From: Arenicellales bacterium
GTDB lineage: Bacteria; Pseudomonadota; Gammaproteobacteria; Arenicellales; JAJDZL01
Reading direction: 5' to 3'
Assembly: GCA_958295885.1 (NCBI GenBank)
Contig: OY282380.1
Coordinates: forward strand, 62,001 to 126,000
DNA: 64,000 nucleotides
Below, piece after piece: positions 1 to 9,383 of the stretch. The notes under the pieces are model-generated. The model was not told where the DNA came from. It saw only the letters and a list, made by a program, of their open reading frames with translations, and did no database searches. Made by a program: the position numbers and the translations under genes. How positions within the stretch are numbered: position 1 is the stretch's first letter; every line of letters begins with the position of its first letter.

Positions 1-916
1 TCACGTTGGCGCCGACTTCCCGAGTAACCCTGAATGGAATGGACGGCTGACCTTGCACCCTGATGATTGCGGTTGGGTCCTGATAACCCACTTTGACATC
101 CGCAATGTCCTCAATTTTGATGCGTCCGCTACTGCCTGAAACAACATCTGCGTCGGAACGGATGACGATCTGACGAACCGCCTCTACGGTATCCAACTCT
201 CCATCAGAACGAACGATGTACCTACGCTTGCCTTCGTCAATGTCACCAGCCGACAAAGACACATTGGCCGCGCGCAGAGTTCGAAGAATTTCCCCTACTG
301 TCAGATGGTAGCGAGCTAGATCGTTGGGGCTGATGACGATCTGGATTTCCGGATCAGATCCCCCAAAAACCGTGACTTCGCCCACCCCGGGAACTCTTTC
401 AAGTCGATCTTGAATAATTTCTTTAACGAACTGACCATATTCATGTACAGGACGCTCATTCCCTGTTTGACGAACGACGTTGAACCAAGCAATGCCATTT
501 TCAGATGTTCCTGACGTCGTAAGCTGTGGTGAACCAGCCTCTTCCGGATAGCTGCCCACTCGGTCCAGCCGATTGGATATAAGCAGCAGTGACTTCTGCA
601 TGTCGGTTCCCACCTCGAACTCCAACTGAATTCGCGAACGGCCTGAATCAGCCGTTGCGGTAATCGTTCGGAGGTTTTCAAGGCCGGTCAGTTCATCTTC
701 CTGCACGTTGACAATTTCTCGTTCGACTTCCGCAGGCGCCGCACCCGGCCAGATCGTTGTAATCGTAATGATCGGTCGATTGACGTCCGGAGTCAGTTGA
801 ATAGGAATATTGTTTAAGGCAAGCATTCCAAACAAAACAACCATCAGCACTAACGCGATCACCGCCACAGGGCGATCGACGGCACTGGCAATTAAATTGT
901 TTGACGTTCGTTCCAT
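1..916 (-). CDS. RND-family multidrug efflux permease, N-terminal part (runs off the window)
   Basis: An uninterrupted reading frame starts with ATG at 914-916 and continues past base 1, so about 305 N-terminal residues are visible. The product begins MERTSNNLIASAVDRPVAV, followed by a first hydrophobic helix and the motifs LNNIPIQLTPDVNRP, TIWPGAAPAEVE and LEFEVGTDMQKS. These are typical of the AcrB/MexB/HAE1 group: cytoplasmic N-terminus, TM1, then the periplasmic porter domain. Such proteins are proton-driven inner-membrane pumps of a tripartite efflux system. The usual upstream membrane-fusion-protein gene is absent; a broken HD-phosphohydrolase gene directly precedes it. No good Shine-Dalgarno site is visible. 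Family assignment is secure, substrate unknown. Confidence 0.88.
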   Translation of the reverse strand, partial: MERTSNNLIASAVDRPVAVIALVLMVVLFGMLALNNIPIQLTPDVNRPIITITTIWPGAAPAEVEREIVNVQEDELTGLENLRTITATADSGRSRIQLEFEVGTDMQKSLLLISNRLDRVGSYPEEAGSPQLTTSGTSENGIAWFNVVRQTGNERPVHEYGQFVKEIIQDRLERVPGVGEVTVFGGSDPEIQIVISPNDLARYHLTVGEILRTLRAANVSLSAGDIDEGKRRYIVRSDGELDTVEAVRQIVIRSDADVVSGSSGRIKIEDIADVKVGYQDPTAIIRVQGQPSIPFRVTREVGANV

Positions 917-1583
917 TTAGAAGTTCACCGTACTTCCCTGGGGGCACATTTCCATTGTGAGTGGTTGCCGACTGCCAGTGCAGCTCGCATGCGGGCTGGG
1001 CCAGACGCGGCCAGATATTTCTTTGATCATCGGTTTCAAAGCCTTGATTGGCAGCGATTGGCAATAAAGATTCATCGCGTTTTGATCAAACTTTTCGACA
1101 AACATCTTTTGTTCATTTGTAATAGGGACGATCTTTCGACTGTTCCCTTGCGAGCCTGTCGTTAACGGTAGGAGGATCGTGACAATAGTATTTTTGAAAC
1201 TCGCCGTGATGCGCAAGCATCCAGTAATTCTGCGTAAAGATTTAGGGTCGAAGCAGCTCAGCTGCTTATTCACCATAAGTCACCGGGGCATTCATAAAAC
1301 CAACGTTATGAAACAATGCTGTAACCACAGTTTGGGTGCCAAAACCATCCCGATACAACTTTGTGGCAGCCTGGAGACAGTGACGGCAGAGATCAATCAG
1401 ATAACCAAATACAGGACCATGTTCCATTACTTTTGACAGCCGCTGCGCGCGTTCAGCTTTGTGATTCTCATGAAATTCAGCCTGCTGTGAATTCAAAACG
1501 GTCCATTCGGAACGAGTGAACTGCTTCATGGGTTTCTCGAAGTATTTCCAATCTGGGTGGAGTAAGTAGCTGCGCTCAGACAT
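917..1583 (-). pseudogene. Frameshifted HD-domain phosphohydrolase (PhnZ/COG4341-like)
   Basis: Three successive minus-strand frames together spell one HD-phosphohydrolase. The first (1583-1266) has QFTRSEWTVLNSQQAEF, GYLIDLCRHCLQSAT-like and ALFHNVGF, then stops at PVTYGE. The second, around 1230-1120, has NYWMLAHHGEFQKYYCHDP and stops at YYK. The third, about 1125-960, has FVEKFDQNAMN and LKPMIKEISGRVWPS. Intact relatives read through all three blocks. At least two frameshifts therefore break the gene. The HD metal-binding pair in the first block is also HN (Asp lost), so even the intact piece should be inactive. It lies 128 bp downstream of the sarcosine-oxidase gamma gene on the same strand and may once have been the last gene of that operon. 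Confidence 0.75.
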
Positions 1584-1711
1584 GACCTAGCCATTTTACA
1601 TTTGTTCAATGTTTCAAAACAGAATTCACTCTGTGTGAATATACAAGAGTCAACACAGCGTGATTGCTGTATTGCAGATCCTTCAGCTGCAACTACGGCT
1701 TCAATTGGCGT

Positions 1712-2221
1712 TCAGACATCCGCGAACTCGCTTTCCTTGCATCGTAAAATTCGATTCCATGCATAATCTTCATAACTGCGGGACACGTAAATTTCGAAAT
1801 CATTCTGTATGGAATGGATCAAGATGCCACCCAGCTCAAACACCTCAGCTGCGACAGCGCCAGCTGGCTTCAATTCGTGCAGATTTACGGATACGATCTG
1901 ATTCATGAGCCGATATTTGTTCTTTCCGCGAACCAAAAAACCAGAATACATGTCAGACACGTTGACACAGCTGATCCTGAATTCGCCGCAATGCTTCAAA
2001 AGCTCCCTTTCGAGCATCTCTTCCTGGTCGATTTCCGACTTGATGAGTCCGCGTCTGGGGCCGAATCGCACCCATTGCATCGAAGCGTTCGTCACCAATT
2101 GACCTGAGTTCACTGGAGTTGGAAATTTGAGATGTTCCATCAGACGAGCCAGATCAGTCGGTGCGCCTCGAATTTCGAAAAGCGCCCGTATCGGAATTCG
2201 CTCTAGCAATAGACGGTCCAT
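1712..2221 (-). CDS. soxG: Sarcosine oxidase gamma / N-methylglutamate dehydrogenase delta-type subunit
   Basis: A 169-residue protein, five bases downstream of the alpha-subunit gene and last intact gene of the B-D-A-G set. The C-terminal half (LMNQIVSVNLHELKPAG, FELGGILIHSIQNDFEIYVSRSYEDYAWNRIL) fits the SoxG/GcvT-like family; the acidic-aromatic SRSYEDYAW segment is the usual hallmark. SoxG is the poorly conserved fourth subunit of heterotetrameric sarcosine oxidase, which demethylates sarcosine to glycine with tetrahydrofolate as one-carbon acceptor. The homologous subunit in methylamine users is MgdD of N-methylglutamate dehydrogenase. Sequence alone does not separate the two. The window also encodes N-methylglutamate synthase, which makes the Mgd reading plausible. 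Confidence 0.8.
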   Translation of the reverse strand: MDRLLLERIPIRALFEIRGAPTDLARLMEHLKFPTPVNSGQLVTNASMQWVRFGPRRGLIKSEIDQEEMLERELLKHCGEFRISCVNVSDMYSGFLVRGKNKYRLMNQIVSVNLHELKPAGAVAAEVFELGGILIHSIQNDFEIYVSRSYEDYAWNRILRCKESEFADV

Positions 2222-2226
2222 GAAGA

Positions 2227-5199
2227 TTACATCCGAAGTCTCAGGCCTTCAGGGTCGTAGAAAATCGGATCTGTAACTTCAGCAGCAATGGCTTGTCCGC
2301 TGACCAGAGCGGTCACTTTCTCTCCCTTTCGCGCTCTGCCATTTTTCAAAAGCCCTAAGGCGATACTCCGACCGCACGCATCACTCCACACGCAGGCCGA
2401 TACAAATCCTTCCGACTCGTTTTTATTCCCGACATCCACTATGGGAGCACCTTCTGCGATCAGTTGACTGCGCTCAACAGGATACAGGCCTACCAGCTCC
2501 TGATTCTGTATGCGGTTGCGTCGACGGATCTCCATCGTTCTTTTTCCAACGAAATCCGGTTTGTTTCGATGTACCAAGTTACCGCGTCCCAGATCGATTG
2601 GATCCACAACTCCATCCACTTCATGTGCCATGGACAGAAAACCTTTTTCAACTCTGAGCACATGATTCGCCTCTGAGCCTACTGGACAGATTTCCCATGC
2701 CTGTCCAAGTTCCATCAGATGCTCCCAGAGCTGCAGCCCAAATCTTGATTTCACATTGATTTCGAAACTGAGTTCGCCCGTAAAACTCACCCGAAAAATT
2801 CGAACGGGAAAATCTAGGATTCGACCTTCAGTAAAGGACATGAATGGAAATTGCCGACGTGAAAAGTCAATATCGGATTCCGCTGACTCAAGCATGTTTC
2901 TTGCCATCGGTCCGCACACTGTCGCATTCGCCCACTGTTCGGTAACCGGAGTCAGAATGACATCCAAATCCGGCTGTTCGACATGGATCAACTTTTCCAG
3001 TTTGCGTTCCATAGCAGGCGCACTTCCTGTCGAACAGAACATAAGATAGTGACTGTCACCCAGACGAAAAGCAACGCCATCATCAAATACAGTTGCGTCT
3101 TCGTTCATCATGATGCCATAACGTCCCTGCATCTTTTTGATTCCGTCGAAGCTGTTGGCGTACACAAGATTCAGCAGACGAGTGGCGCCTTTGCCTTTCA
3201 GCTCAAATTTACCAAGAGGCGAACCATCGTAGATTCCGACTCCATTGCGAACCGCATTGCATTCCCGTCGAACTGCGTCTTGCATGGACTCACCTGATTT
3301 CGGATAGTAAGCAGGCCGTCGCCAGCGAGCGCCTGCTTCATGCATCTCTGCACCGCTTCGAATGTGCCACTGAGTCATGGGTGTATGTCGGTATGGAAGC
3401 ACTTCATGGCTGCGGCGACTGCCTGCAATCGCTCCAAATTCCACTGGAACATACGGTGGTCGAAACGTTGTAGTGCTTACTTCAGCTGGATGCCGATTCG
3501 TCATTTCAGCCACGATTCCAATTGCGTTGACGTTCGCAGTCTTGCCTTGGTCCAGTCCCATGCCAGTGGTGGTATAGCGTTTTAAATGTTCAATTTCCGA
3601 ATACCCTTCGCGAATGGCTAATCTCAGGTCAAAAACAGTTACGTCTCCGGCCAGATCGACGAACGACTTTCTTTGTTTCCGGCCGTCATCGGTACTCCAC
3701 AGCACTTCTTGCGGGGTGTCTGAATCTACCTCGCCGGCCGTCGTCGGAACTGACGGCTGAGCAATTGACAGACCCATTGCTGTGATGGCGTCTTTTGCGG
3801 CTTCAATTCCTTGCAGCAGAATATTGTTCAGTGAGCATGTGCCCTGAATTCGACCGGCGACATGTGTCTGCTGAACCGCGCGGTCAGGAACGAATGCCGC
3901 AAGCTCATCATCAAATTTCAGCAGGCCGCGCGACTGCGAAAACAAATGTACGGCTGGGTTCCAGCCACCGGAAACACAAATCAGGTCACAGGATATTTTC
4001 TTTGTTTTGCCCGGTTCATTACGATCTGACAGTAAAACTCCACTGATCCGTCTTCGACCGACCAAAGCTTTTTTCACCTGATGCGCCAGCAGCAGTTCAC
4101 TTCCAGCTTTCTTGACTTGATGAGACAGCTTGGAACCTGCAGCTGTTCTTATGTCAACTACCGCGGCAACATGAATTCCACTTTTGACCAATGTCCTGAC
4201 CGTTTCATATGCACTGTCATTGTTGACGAACAGAACCGCCTTTTTTCCTGGCGCTGTTCCAAACTGCTGGATGTAATTCCTTACCGCGGAACAGGACATG
4301 ACCCCCGGCGCGTCATTGTTTTCAAAGACAATGGGGCGTTCGATCGCCCCAGCTGCCAGAACCACCTGCTCTGCCCAGATCTTCCAATTTTTAGCCAACA
4401 GACGATTCTCTGAAATACTCCTTTCCAAAACAGTCACCATGTTGCCTTCGTGATAACCCCAGGCAACCGAATTCTGCAGGATGGATACATTCGTATTCTG
4501 CTTCAGTTCCCGCACGACTTTCTGCACCCACTGGATCGCCGGAACATTGTCAATCACCGCTTCACTGTAGTTTAAACTGCCGCCCGGCACGCTCATTTCA
4601 TCCACCAGCAGCACGCGCGCACCTGAGGCCGCTGCGGTCTTTGCCGCCATCAGACCAGCGGGCCCTGCACCAACGACCAAAACGTCACAATGCTCAAAGC
4701 AGCTCTGATAGATTCCTTCCGATTTGCGCTTTGGTGCTGAACCAAATCCAGCCAGCTTTCGAATGGCGGGTTCATACACATGCCAGTGAGGCAGCATGAA
4801 TGTTTTGTAGTAAAAACCGGACGGAATCAGTGAAGAAAACAGACTGATAAGCGACCCAAGATCCCGCTCTACGCTGGGCCAGCAGTTGACGCTTCGAGCC
4901 TGTAAATTCTGATATAGCGGCTGCACGCTGGCCAATACGTTGGGAGATTCGTTCGCTCCGCAAATTTGCACCATTGAAGAAACATCTGCAACACCGTAAT
5001 TTTGCAGTCCGCGACGGCGATGGTACTTAAAACTGCGCGACACAGTGTCCACTCCGTTCGCCATGAGTGCCGAAGCCAGCGTATCGCCTTGAAATCCAGA
5101 ATATGTCTTTCCGTTAAACTGGAATGTCAAGTGTTGGCTGCGGTCAATTCGTCCACCATTTGACAGTCGGAAGGAACTCAAAACTCTACTCTTTGCCAA
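2227..5199 (-). CDS. soxA: Sarcosine oxidase alpha subunit / N-methylglutamate dehydrogenase large subunit
   Basis: A 990-residue protein of normal SoxA length. Domains in order: an N-terminal ferredoxin-like fold (LTFQFNGKTYSGFQGDTLA, residues about 23-110), a nucleotide-binding Rossmann domain with VLVVGAGPAGLMAAKTAAASG (about 173-195), a central region with AAGAIERPIVFENNDAPGV, and a C-terminal GcvT-like folate-binding module from about residue 590 (VRNGVGIYDGSPLGKFELKG, RVSFTGELSFEI). In the heterotetramer it binds dinucleotide and tetrahydrofolate and receives the methyl carbon. It starts with TTG at 5199 and overlaps the delta-subunit gene by 14 bp, showing translational coupling. The lack of adjacent glyA, purU or folD, common beside true sox operons, leaves MgdC as the alternative identity. 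Confidence 0.9.
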   Translation of the reverse strand: MAKSRVLSSFRLSNGGRIDRSQHLTFQFNGKTYSGFQGDTLASALMANGVDTVSRSFKYHRRRGLQNYGVADVSSMVQICGANESPNVLASVQPLYQNLQARSVNCWPSVERDLGSLISLFSSLIPSGFYYKTFMLPHWHVYEPAIRKLAGFGSAPKRKSEGIYQSCFEHCDVLVVGAGPAGLMAAKTAAASGARVLLVDEMSVPGGSLNYSEAVIDNVPAIQWVQKVVRELKQNTNVSILQNSVAWGYHEGNMVTVLERSISENRLLAKNWKIWAEQVVLAAGAIERPIVFENNDAPGVMSCSAVRNYIQQFGTAPGKKAVLFVNNDSAYETVRTLVKSGIHVAAVVDIRTAAGSKLSHQVKKAGSELLLAHQVKKALVGRRRISGVLLSDRNEPGKTKKISCDLICVSGGWNPAVHLFSQSRGLLKFDDELAAFVPDRAVQQTHVAGRIQGTCSLNNILLQGIEAAKDAITAMGLSIAQPSVPTTAGEVDSDTPQEVLWSTDDGRKQRKSFVDLAGDVTVFDLRLAIREGYSEIEHLKRYTTTGMGLDQGKTANVNAIGIVAEMTNRHPAEVSTTTFRPPYVPVEFGAIAGSRRSHEVLPYRHTPMTQWHIRSGAEMHEAGARWRRPAYYPKSGESMQDAVRRECNAVRNGVGIYDGSPLGKFELKGKGATRLLNLVYANSFDGIKKMQGRYGIMMNEDATVFDDGVAFRLGDSHYLMFCSTGSAPAMERKLEKLIHVEQPDLDVILTPVTEQWANATVCGPMARNMLESAESDIDFSRRQFPFMSFTEGRILDFPVRIFRVSFTGELSFEINVKSRFGLQLWEHLMELGQAWEICPVGSEANHVLRVEKGFLSMAHEVDGVVDPIDLGRGNLVHRNKPDFVGKRTMEIRRRNRIQNQELVGLYPVERSQLIAEGAPIVDVGNKNESEGFVSACVWSDACGRSIALGLLKNGRARKGEKVTALVSGQAIAAEVTDPIFYDPEGLRLRM

Positions 5200-5431
5200 T
5201 AAACTGATGCGTTACGGTATCTCGATACAGAGTAAACCACTCACCGCAGCCTTTTTCGTGCCACCAGTTTTCCTCAAGCACTCCTCGAATGTTCTTTTTG
5301 TAAAATAGATGACGAATCCACTCGTCGTCGTCCGCGTCGACCAGCTCGCTTCGTGGCGGACGTACCTGCCCTGCACAAAAAAATTCAGTTTCTGCGCGTT
5401 TACCGCACCACGGACATGGAACCAGCAGCAT
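5186..5431 (-). CDS. soxD: Sarcosine oxidase delta subunit (zinc-binding)
   Basis: An 81-residue protein between the beta and alpha genes. It carries the zinc site of the SoxD family: Cys6 and Cys9 in PCPWCGKR, His58 and Cys62 in WWHEKGCGEWF. Other family landmarks are SELVDADDDEWIRHLFYKKN and FTLYRDTVTHQF. The subunit has no catalytic role in known enzymes; it stabilises the complex. The N-methylglutamate dehydrogenase counterpart is MgdB. The ATG start lies 28 bp from the end of soxB, and the end overlaps the soxA start. Confidence 0.9.
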   Translation of the reverse strand: MLLVPCPWCGKRAETEFFCAGQVRPPRSELVDADDDEWIRHLFYKKNIRGVLEENWWHEKGCGEWFTLYRDTVTHQFIGKE

Positions 5432-5459
5432 AGAATAATTCGGAGCAGATGAAGGTCAC

Positions 5460-6722
5460 TCAGTGAATCGGAACAGTTGTTCCGCCTTCGGGTAAGAAGT
5501 CCAGTGAAAGAAACCGATCCAACTGATAAGGAACGGCAAGTTCATGAGGTTCGTTTCTTGCAATTAAATGAGCGTAATTCATCCCGCCTGCGGGAATTGC
5601 TTTAAATCCTCCCCACCAGCCCGCGCTGACGTAGAAGCCGGGAATGGAAGTTTTTGAAATGATCGGACTTCCATCCTGAGCGAATTCAAGCGCTCCGCTC
5701 CACTGACGAAGCATCTTCAACTGGCGAAAGCTCGGGAACAGCTCCAACAATCCCGCGACAGTGTCTTCCAGGATGTGAATCTTCCCACCCTTGCGAAAAG
5801 AGATCTGCTGTGGGTCGGTTGCTCCGCCGATTACCAACTCACCTTTATCTGAATGGCTCAAATAAACGCCTAAATCCGGACAGTTCACGACTACATCAAG
5901 CACCGGTTTGATGGGTTCTGATACAAAAGCCTGCAAATTGAAGGTCTGTAGAGGCAGGTCCAGACCGGCCAGCCCTGCAACGGCGGCGTTGTCACATCCA
6001 GCAGCGATTGCAATTTTCTTCGTCTTGATCGAACCGCGGCTGGTTTCGAGTCCGGCAATTTCCCCGTTTAAGTTTCGCTGAATCGCAAGTGCATCAGCAT
6101 TTTGAATGATATCGACGCCTCGTTCATCAGCTCCGCGGGCATATCCCCAAACAATTGCATCATGACGGGCGATTCCGGCTCTCTCCTGCACTGAACCACC
6201 TAAAATTGGAAGCCGACAGTCTCTCATCGGTGCGAGTGCAGGGATCCGCTGACGAACTTCATCCGCAGAGAGCATGTTGAATTCGACGCCTTCGACCGCC
6301 ATGTTAAGAGCGCGCCTTCTCATATTTCTAATGCTGGCATTCGTCAACAGAACATCAACCTCACTGCGCTGGCTGAACATAATGTTGAAGTTCAGATCGC
6401 GCCCGAGCTGCTCATACAGTTTGAGCGACTGCTCAAAAAATCGAATGCTGGTGCTACGCAGGTAGTTGGACCGGATCACGGCCGTATTGCGACCGCTGTT
6501 GCCACCGCCTATCCAATGCTTTTCAATGACTGCTACTCGGCTGATGCCATGGTTCTTTGCCAAGTAATATGCGGTGGCCAGACCATGTCCGCCTCCGCCA
6601 ATAATGACGACGTCATAGTCAGATTTGAGAGGAGGGCTTCTCCAGGCTTTTTTCCAGTTCCGGTGGTGACGGACTGCTCCGCCAATCAAACTGAAAATTG
6701 AATACCGCTGCTTGGAAACCAC
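5460..6722 (-). CDS. soxB: Sarcosine oxidase beta / N-methylglutamate dehydrogenase catalytic FAD-FMN subunit
   Basis: 420 residues with the SoxB architecture. The N-terminal signature RYSIFSLIGGAVRHHRNWKK precedes an FAD-binding motif VVIIGGGGHGLATAYYLAK (about residues 38-56). His187 in GIARHDAIVWGYARGA corresponds to the histidine that covalently carries FMN in known SoxB. C-terminal motifs are ALEFAQDGSPIIS and GFYVSAGWWGGFKAIPAGG. It oxidises the N-methyl amino acid to an imine, passing electrons between the two flavins and oxygen or another acceptor. It starts with GTG and lies 36 bp downstream of the transporter ATPase gene, so import and oxidation genes are probably co-transcribed. 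Sarcosine versus N-methylglutamate specificity cannot be read from the sequence. Confidence 0.92.
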   Translation of the reverse strand: MVSKQRYSIFSLIGGAVRHHRNWKKAWRSPPLKSDYDVVIIGGGGHGLATAYYLAKNHGISRVAVIEKHWIGGGNSGRNTAVIRSNYLRSTSIRFFEQSLKLYEQLGRDLNFNIMFSQRSEVDVLLTNASIRNMRRRALNMAVEGVEFNMLSADEVRQRIPALAPMRDCRLPILGGSVQERAGIARHDAIVWGYARGADERGVDIIQNADALAIQRNLNGEIAGLETSRGSIKTKKIAIAAGCDNAAVAGLAGLDLPLQTFNLQAFVSEPIKPVLDVVVNCPDLGVYLSHSDKGELVIGGATDPQQISFRKGGKIHILEDTVAGLLELFPSFRQLKMLRQWSGALEFAQDGSPIISKTSIPGFYVSAGWWGGFKAIPAGGMNYAHLIARNEPHELAVPYQLDRFLSLDFLPEGGTTVPIH

Positions 6723-6758
6723 GACAGCTTCGGTTTTCCCAAGTGGGGCAGGAATATG

Positions 6759-7535
6759 CTAGTGGGACAAGATCTGACTTAGGAACAATTGCGTACGTTC
6801 GTTTTCTGGATTCGAAAAGAATTTTTTTGGAGTGGCAATTTCAACGATTTCACCGTGGTCCATGAACACCATGGTATCTGCAACCTGCTTGGCAAATCCC
6901 ATTTCATGAGTTACGCATACCATCGTCATTCCACCTTCGGCGAGTTCCACCATGATTTCTAAAACTCCAGAAATCATCTCAGGGTCCAAGGCGGAAGTTG
7001 GCTCGTCAAACAGCATCATTTCCGGCTGCATGCACAGTGAACGTGCGATCGCGACTCTCTGCTGCTGACCCCCGGACAGCTGACTTGGATATTTTTTGGC
7101 CTGCTCGGCAATGCGGACTTTCTCAAGATACATCATTGCATTTTCTTCGGCCTGTTTTTTCGGCATGTTCAGATTGCGAATCGGTCCCAACATCAAATTT
7201 TTAAGTACTGTGATGTGAGGAAACAAATTGAAATTCTGAAACACCATGCCAACCTTGCGACGAAGCTTCTGAACTGCTTTTGGATTATTTACAACAGGTT
7301 CTCCCTGCACAAGTATCTCACCTGCCTCAAAGCTTTCCAAAAGATTTACACACCGGATCAGAGTGGACTTGCCAGAGCCGGAAGGCCCGCATACGACAAC
7401 TCTTTCACCTGAATTTACTGTTAAGTTGATATCCCATAACGCGCAAAAGCTGCCATACCACTTACCGACTCCATTGAATTTTAGAAATTCATCCGCGGAA
7501 ATTCTGTTTTCTGCAGCGATTTGATTTTCATTCAT
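6759..7535 (-). CDS. Polar amino-acid ABC transporter ATPase (GlnQ/HisP type)
   Basis: About 258 residues with a complete nucleotide-binding domain: Walker [11 protein letters not shown]-loop [13 protein letters not shown] signature LSGGQQQR, Walker [14 protein letters not shown] and switch histidine VCVTHEMGF. The sequence fits the polar amino-acid uptake (PAAT) subfamily. An earlier in-frame ATG at 7580 would overlap the permease gene by 35 bp. I prefer the ATG at 7533-7535, preceded by AGAGA at suitable spacing and lying just after the permease stop. It would energise the two permeases encoded upstream. Adjacency to the sarcosine oxidase set suggests it imports sarcosine, N-methylglutamate or a related N-methyl amino acid (inference). 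Confidence 0.9.
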   Translation of the reverse strand: MNENQIAAENRISADEFLKFNGVGKWYGSFCALWDINLTVNSGERVVVCGPSGSGKSTLIRCVNLLESFEAGEILVQGEPVVNNPKAVQKLRRKVGMVFQNFNLFPHITVLKNLMLGPIRNLNMPKKQAEENAMMYLEKVRIAEQAKKYPSQLSGGQQQRVAIARSLCMQPEMMLFDEPTSALDPEMISGVLEIMVELAEGGMTMVCVTHEMGFAKQVADTMVFMDHGEIVEIATPKKFFSNPENERTQLFLSQILSH

Positions 7536-7545
7536 ACGAATTTCT

Positions 7546-8457
7546 CTAATATTTTTGCATTCCGACACCAAATCTTTCAAATCGCTGGAACAATACAGCG
7601 AGCGGAAAACACATCATGAAATAGAGAACAGCCGTAATCATCCAGCATTCAAAAAAGTGTGTCGTGGTATTGGAAACATCTTGCGTTAAAAATGTCAGTT
7701 CTTGTACGGAAATCAGAGATACGATGCTAGAGTCCTTGACCAAAATTATGAACTGCCCTGCGAGTGGAGGCAGTATTGTTCTGAGTGCCTGAGGGAGAAT
7801 GACATCCCACAAGACGAAAAACCTTGATAATCCAATCGCTCTGGCTGCTTCCCATTGACCTTTGGTGATCGACTGTATCCCTGCTCTCACAATCTCTGTA
7901 ATATAAGCACCTTCGAAAACTGCTAAACAAATCAATCCTGCTAGAAAATTGGAGAACAGTTCAATGGGGCCGAACAGCACTTCCATTACTTGTACTGTCG
8001 TTGGAGATGCCGTCCTGTGAAGTTCATCCAAACCAAGGACTGGAATGATCTGACTGCTGATGAAAAAATAGAAGACAAAAATGAACACAATAGGCGGAAT
8101 GTTGCGAATGAGTTCTACGTACAAGCGGCTCGCTGATCGCAAAAATAAATTTTTGCTCGCTCGACACAATCCCATCACAATTCCAATCACAGCAGCGATT
8201 ATTGTGCCCCAAAACGCCAACCTAAGCGTCATTGCTACTCCTTTCAAGAAAAGATTGGGAAAGATTTCTCCAGTTACTTCATCAACTCGAATCACGTATT
8301 CGAAGACCAATCCCCAATTCCAGTTGTAAATCAGCACGTGTTCAACTCTGTAATAGATGAATACGACAGCAGCAACAACACTGCCAATCACTGCGATATC
8401 CAGAGCAGTGACATTGCTCTTCCGTTTGGTTGGAGGCGGTAGTCGTTGTTCAGTCAC
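7546..8457 (-). CDS. Polar amino-acid ABC transporter permease
   Basis: 303 residues, GTG start. A cytoplasmic N-terminus ([10 protein letters not shown]) leads into one helix, a periplasmic segment with an [20 protein letters not shown] motif, and the MetI-like core. The core contains [39 protein letters not shown], the coupling EAA loop [22 protein letters not shown] and a final membrane segment. The architecture, with an extra N-terminal helix, matches the HisM/GltJ permease family. A second homologous permease is encoded at 9384-10199, so the channel is probably a heterodimer. Order in the operon: permease, binding protein, permease, ATPase. Confidence 0.9.
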   Translation of the reverse strand: MTEQRLPPPTKRKSNVTALDIAVIGSVVAAVVFIYYRVEHVLIYNWNWGLVFEYVIRVDEVTGEIFPNLFLKGVAMTLRLAFWGTIIAAVIGIVMGLCRASKNLFLRSASRLYVELIRNIPPIVFIFVFYFFISSQIIPVLGLDELHRTASPTTVQVMEVLFGPIELFSNFLAGLICLAVFEGAYITEIVRAGIQSITKGQWEAARAIGLSRFFVLWDVILPQALRTILPPLAGQFIILVKDSSIVSLISVQELTFLTQDVSNTTTHFFECWMITAVLYFMMCFPLAVLFQRFERFGVGMQKY

Positions 8458-8479
8458 GTGAGAATTTCCGAGTAGCCAA

Positions 8480-8513
8480 TTGCACTTCCCTGGATTGTTC
8501 CAAGGAAGTGCAA
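8480..8513 (-). terminator. Intergenic hairpin after the binding-protein gene
   Basis: A perfect 10-bp inverted repeat (TTGCACTTCC at 8480-8489, GGAAGTGCAA at 8504-8513) with a 14-nt loop lies between the binding-protein stop and the next permease start. No U-run follows on the minus strand, so it looks less like a full terminator than a 3'-end-stabilising or attenuating hairpin. Such hairpins often raise binding-protein levels over those of the membrane subunits. Confidence 0.6.
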
Positions 8514-8529
8514 CTAAATTAAATTAAAT

Positions 8530-9354
8530 TTATTTTTCTTCGACCTGATCAGCCCAGTTTTGAGTTTTAAACCAAAAATCATGGCGCTCTTTGAGAAATC
8601 CATTGCTGGTATTCACTACGATCCAATTGCTAAAAAAGTTGAGAGCGTCTGGGTCACCTTTTCTAAGGGCAAACGCTTCGTCTCCTGTCGTCAAATTGTC
8701 ATCTGTCGGCATGAATAGTTTTTCAGGAAATTGATTCATCCAAAATCGAGGTTTTGGCGCACTGGAAATCATCGCATGTGCATTACCGTTGACAACCTCT
8801 TGGAATGCCTGCGCATCGTCGTCAAAGCGAGCAGAATCGGCTTTTGGAAACATCTTCTGAACGATGTTGCAGGGAGTCGCACCTCGACGACAGGAAATGA
8901 TTACCCCCGCTGCATTGAAATCTTCGACAGAGAAACCTTCCGCTAATTCCCTATTCGCAACCATCTGCTGACCAGAATGTGCGTAAGGAGTCGTAAAATT
9001 CACCGTAAGGTTTCGTGCTGGCGTAATCGACATTCCTCCAATGATGATGTCAAATTTTTGTGCAATCAGTGCAGGAATAATACCGGACCAGGCTGTTGGA
9101 ACAAACTCAACATCAACTTCCATATCCTCTGCGACTTTCTTTGCGACGTCAATTTCGAAACCAATCAGATCTCCCTGCTTGTCGCGCATCGCCCACGGCA
9201 CAAAAGTTGACATGCCGACGCGGAGAGAGCCCCGCTTCTTTATATCTTCAAGCACGCTGCTGGCTGCCAGTTCCTGTGACGCCGCACTCGCAAAACCAGA
9301 AAACGCAATTACAGCTGCGGCCAGTAGAGCGGTCAAAGTATTTTTTAGATTCAT
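8530..9354 (-). CDS. Polar amino-acid ABC transporter substrate-binding protein
   Basis: 274 residues from the ATG at 9352-9354, which has AAGGAG six to eight bases upstream; a longer frame to 9417 lacks a site and would hide the signal peptide. Signal peptide: MNLKNTLTALLAAAVIAFSG, cleaved near ASA-AS. The mature protein has the SBP type-3 hallmarks RGSLRVGMSTFVPWAM, GDLIGFEIDVAKKVAEDM, FVPTAWSGIIPALIAQKFDIIIGGMSITPAR and DPDALNFFSNWI. Two cysteines in IISCRRGATPCNIV may form a disulfide. It captures a polar amino acid or amine in the periplasm. The gene sits between two permease genes; the neighbouring oxidase genes suggest an N-methylated amino acid as ligand. Confidence 0.92.
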   Translation of the reverse strand: MNLKNTLTALLAAAVIAFSGFASAASQELAASSVLEDIKKRGSLRVGMSTFVPWAMRDKQGDLIGFEIDVAKKVAEDMEVDVEFVPTAWSGIIPALIAQKFDIIIGGMSITPARNLTVNFTTPYAHSGQQMVANRELAEGFSVEDFNAAGVIISCRRGATPCNIVQKMFPKADSARFDDDAQAFQEVVNGNAHAMISSAPKPRFWMNQFPEKLFMPTDDNLTTGDEAFALRKGDPDALNFFSNWIVVNTSNGFLKERHDFWFKTQNWADQVEEK

Positions 9355-9383
9355 GTTTTTATTTCTCCTTATGTGAGTAATGA

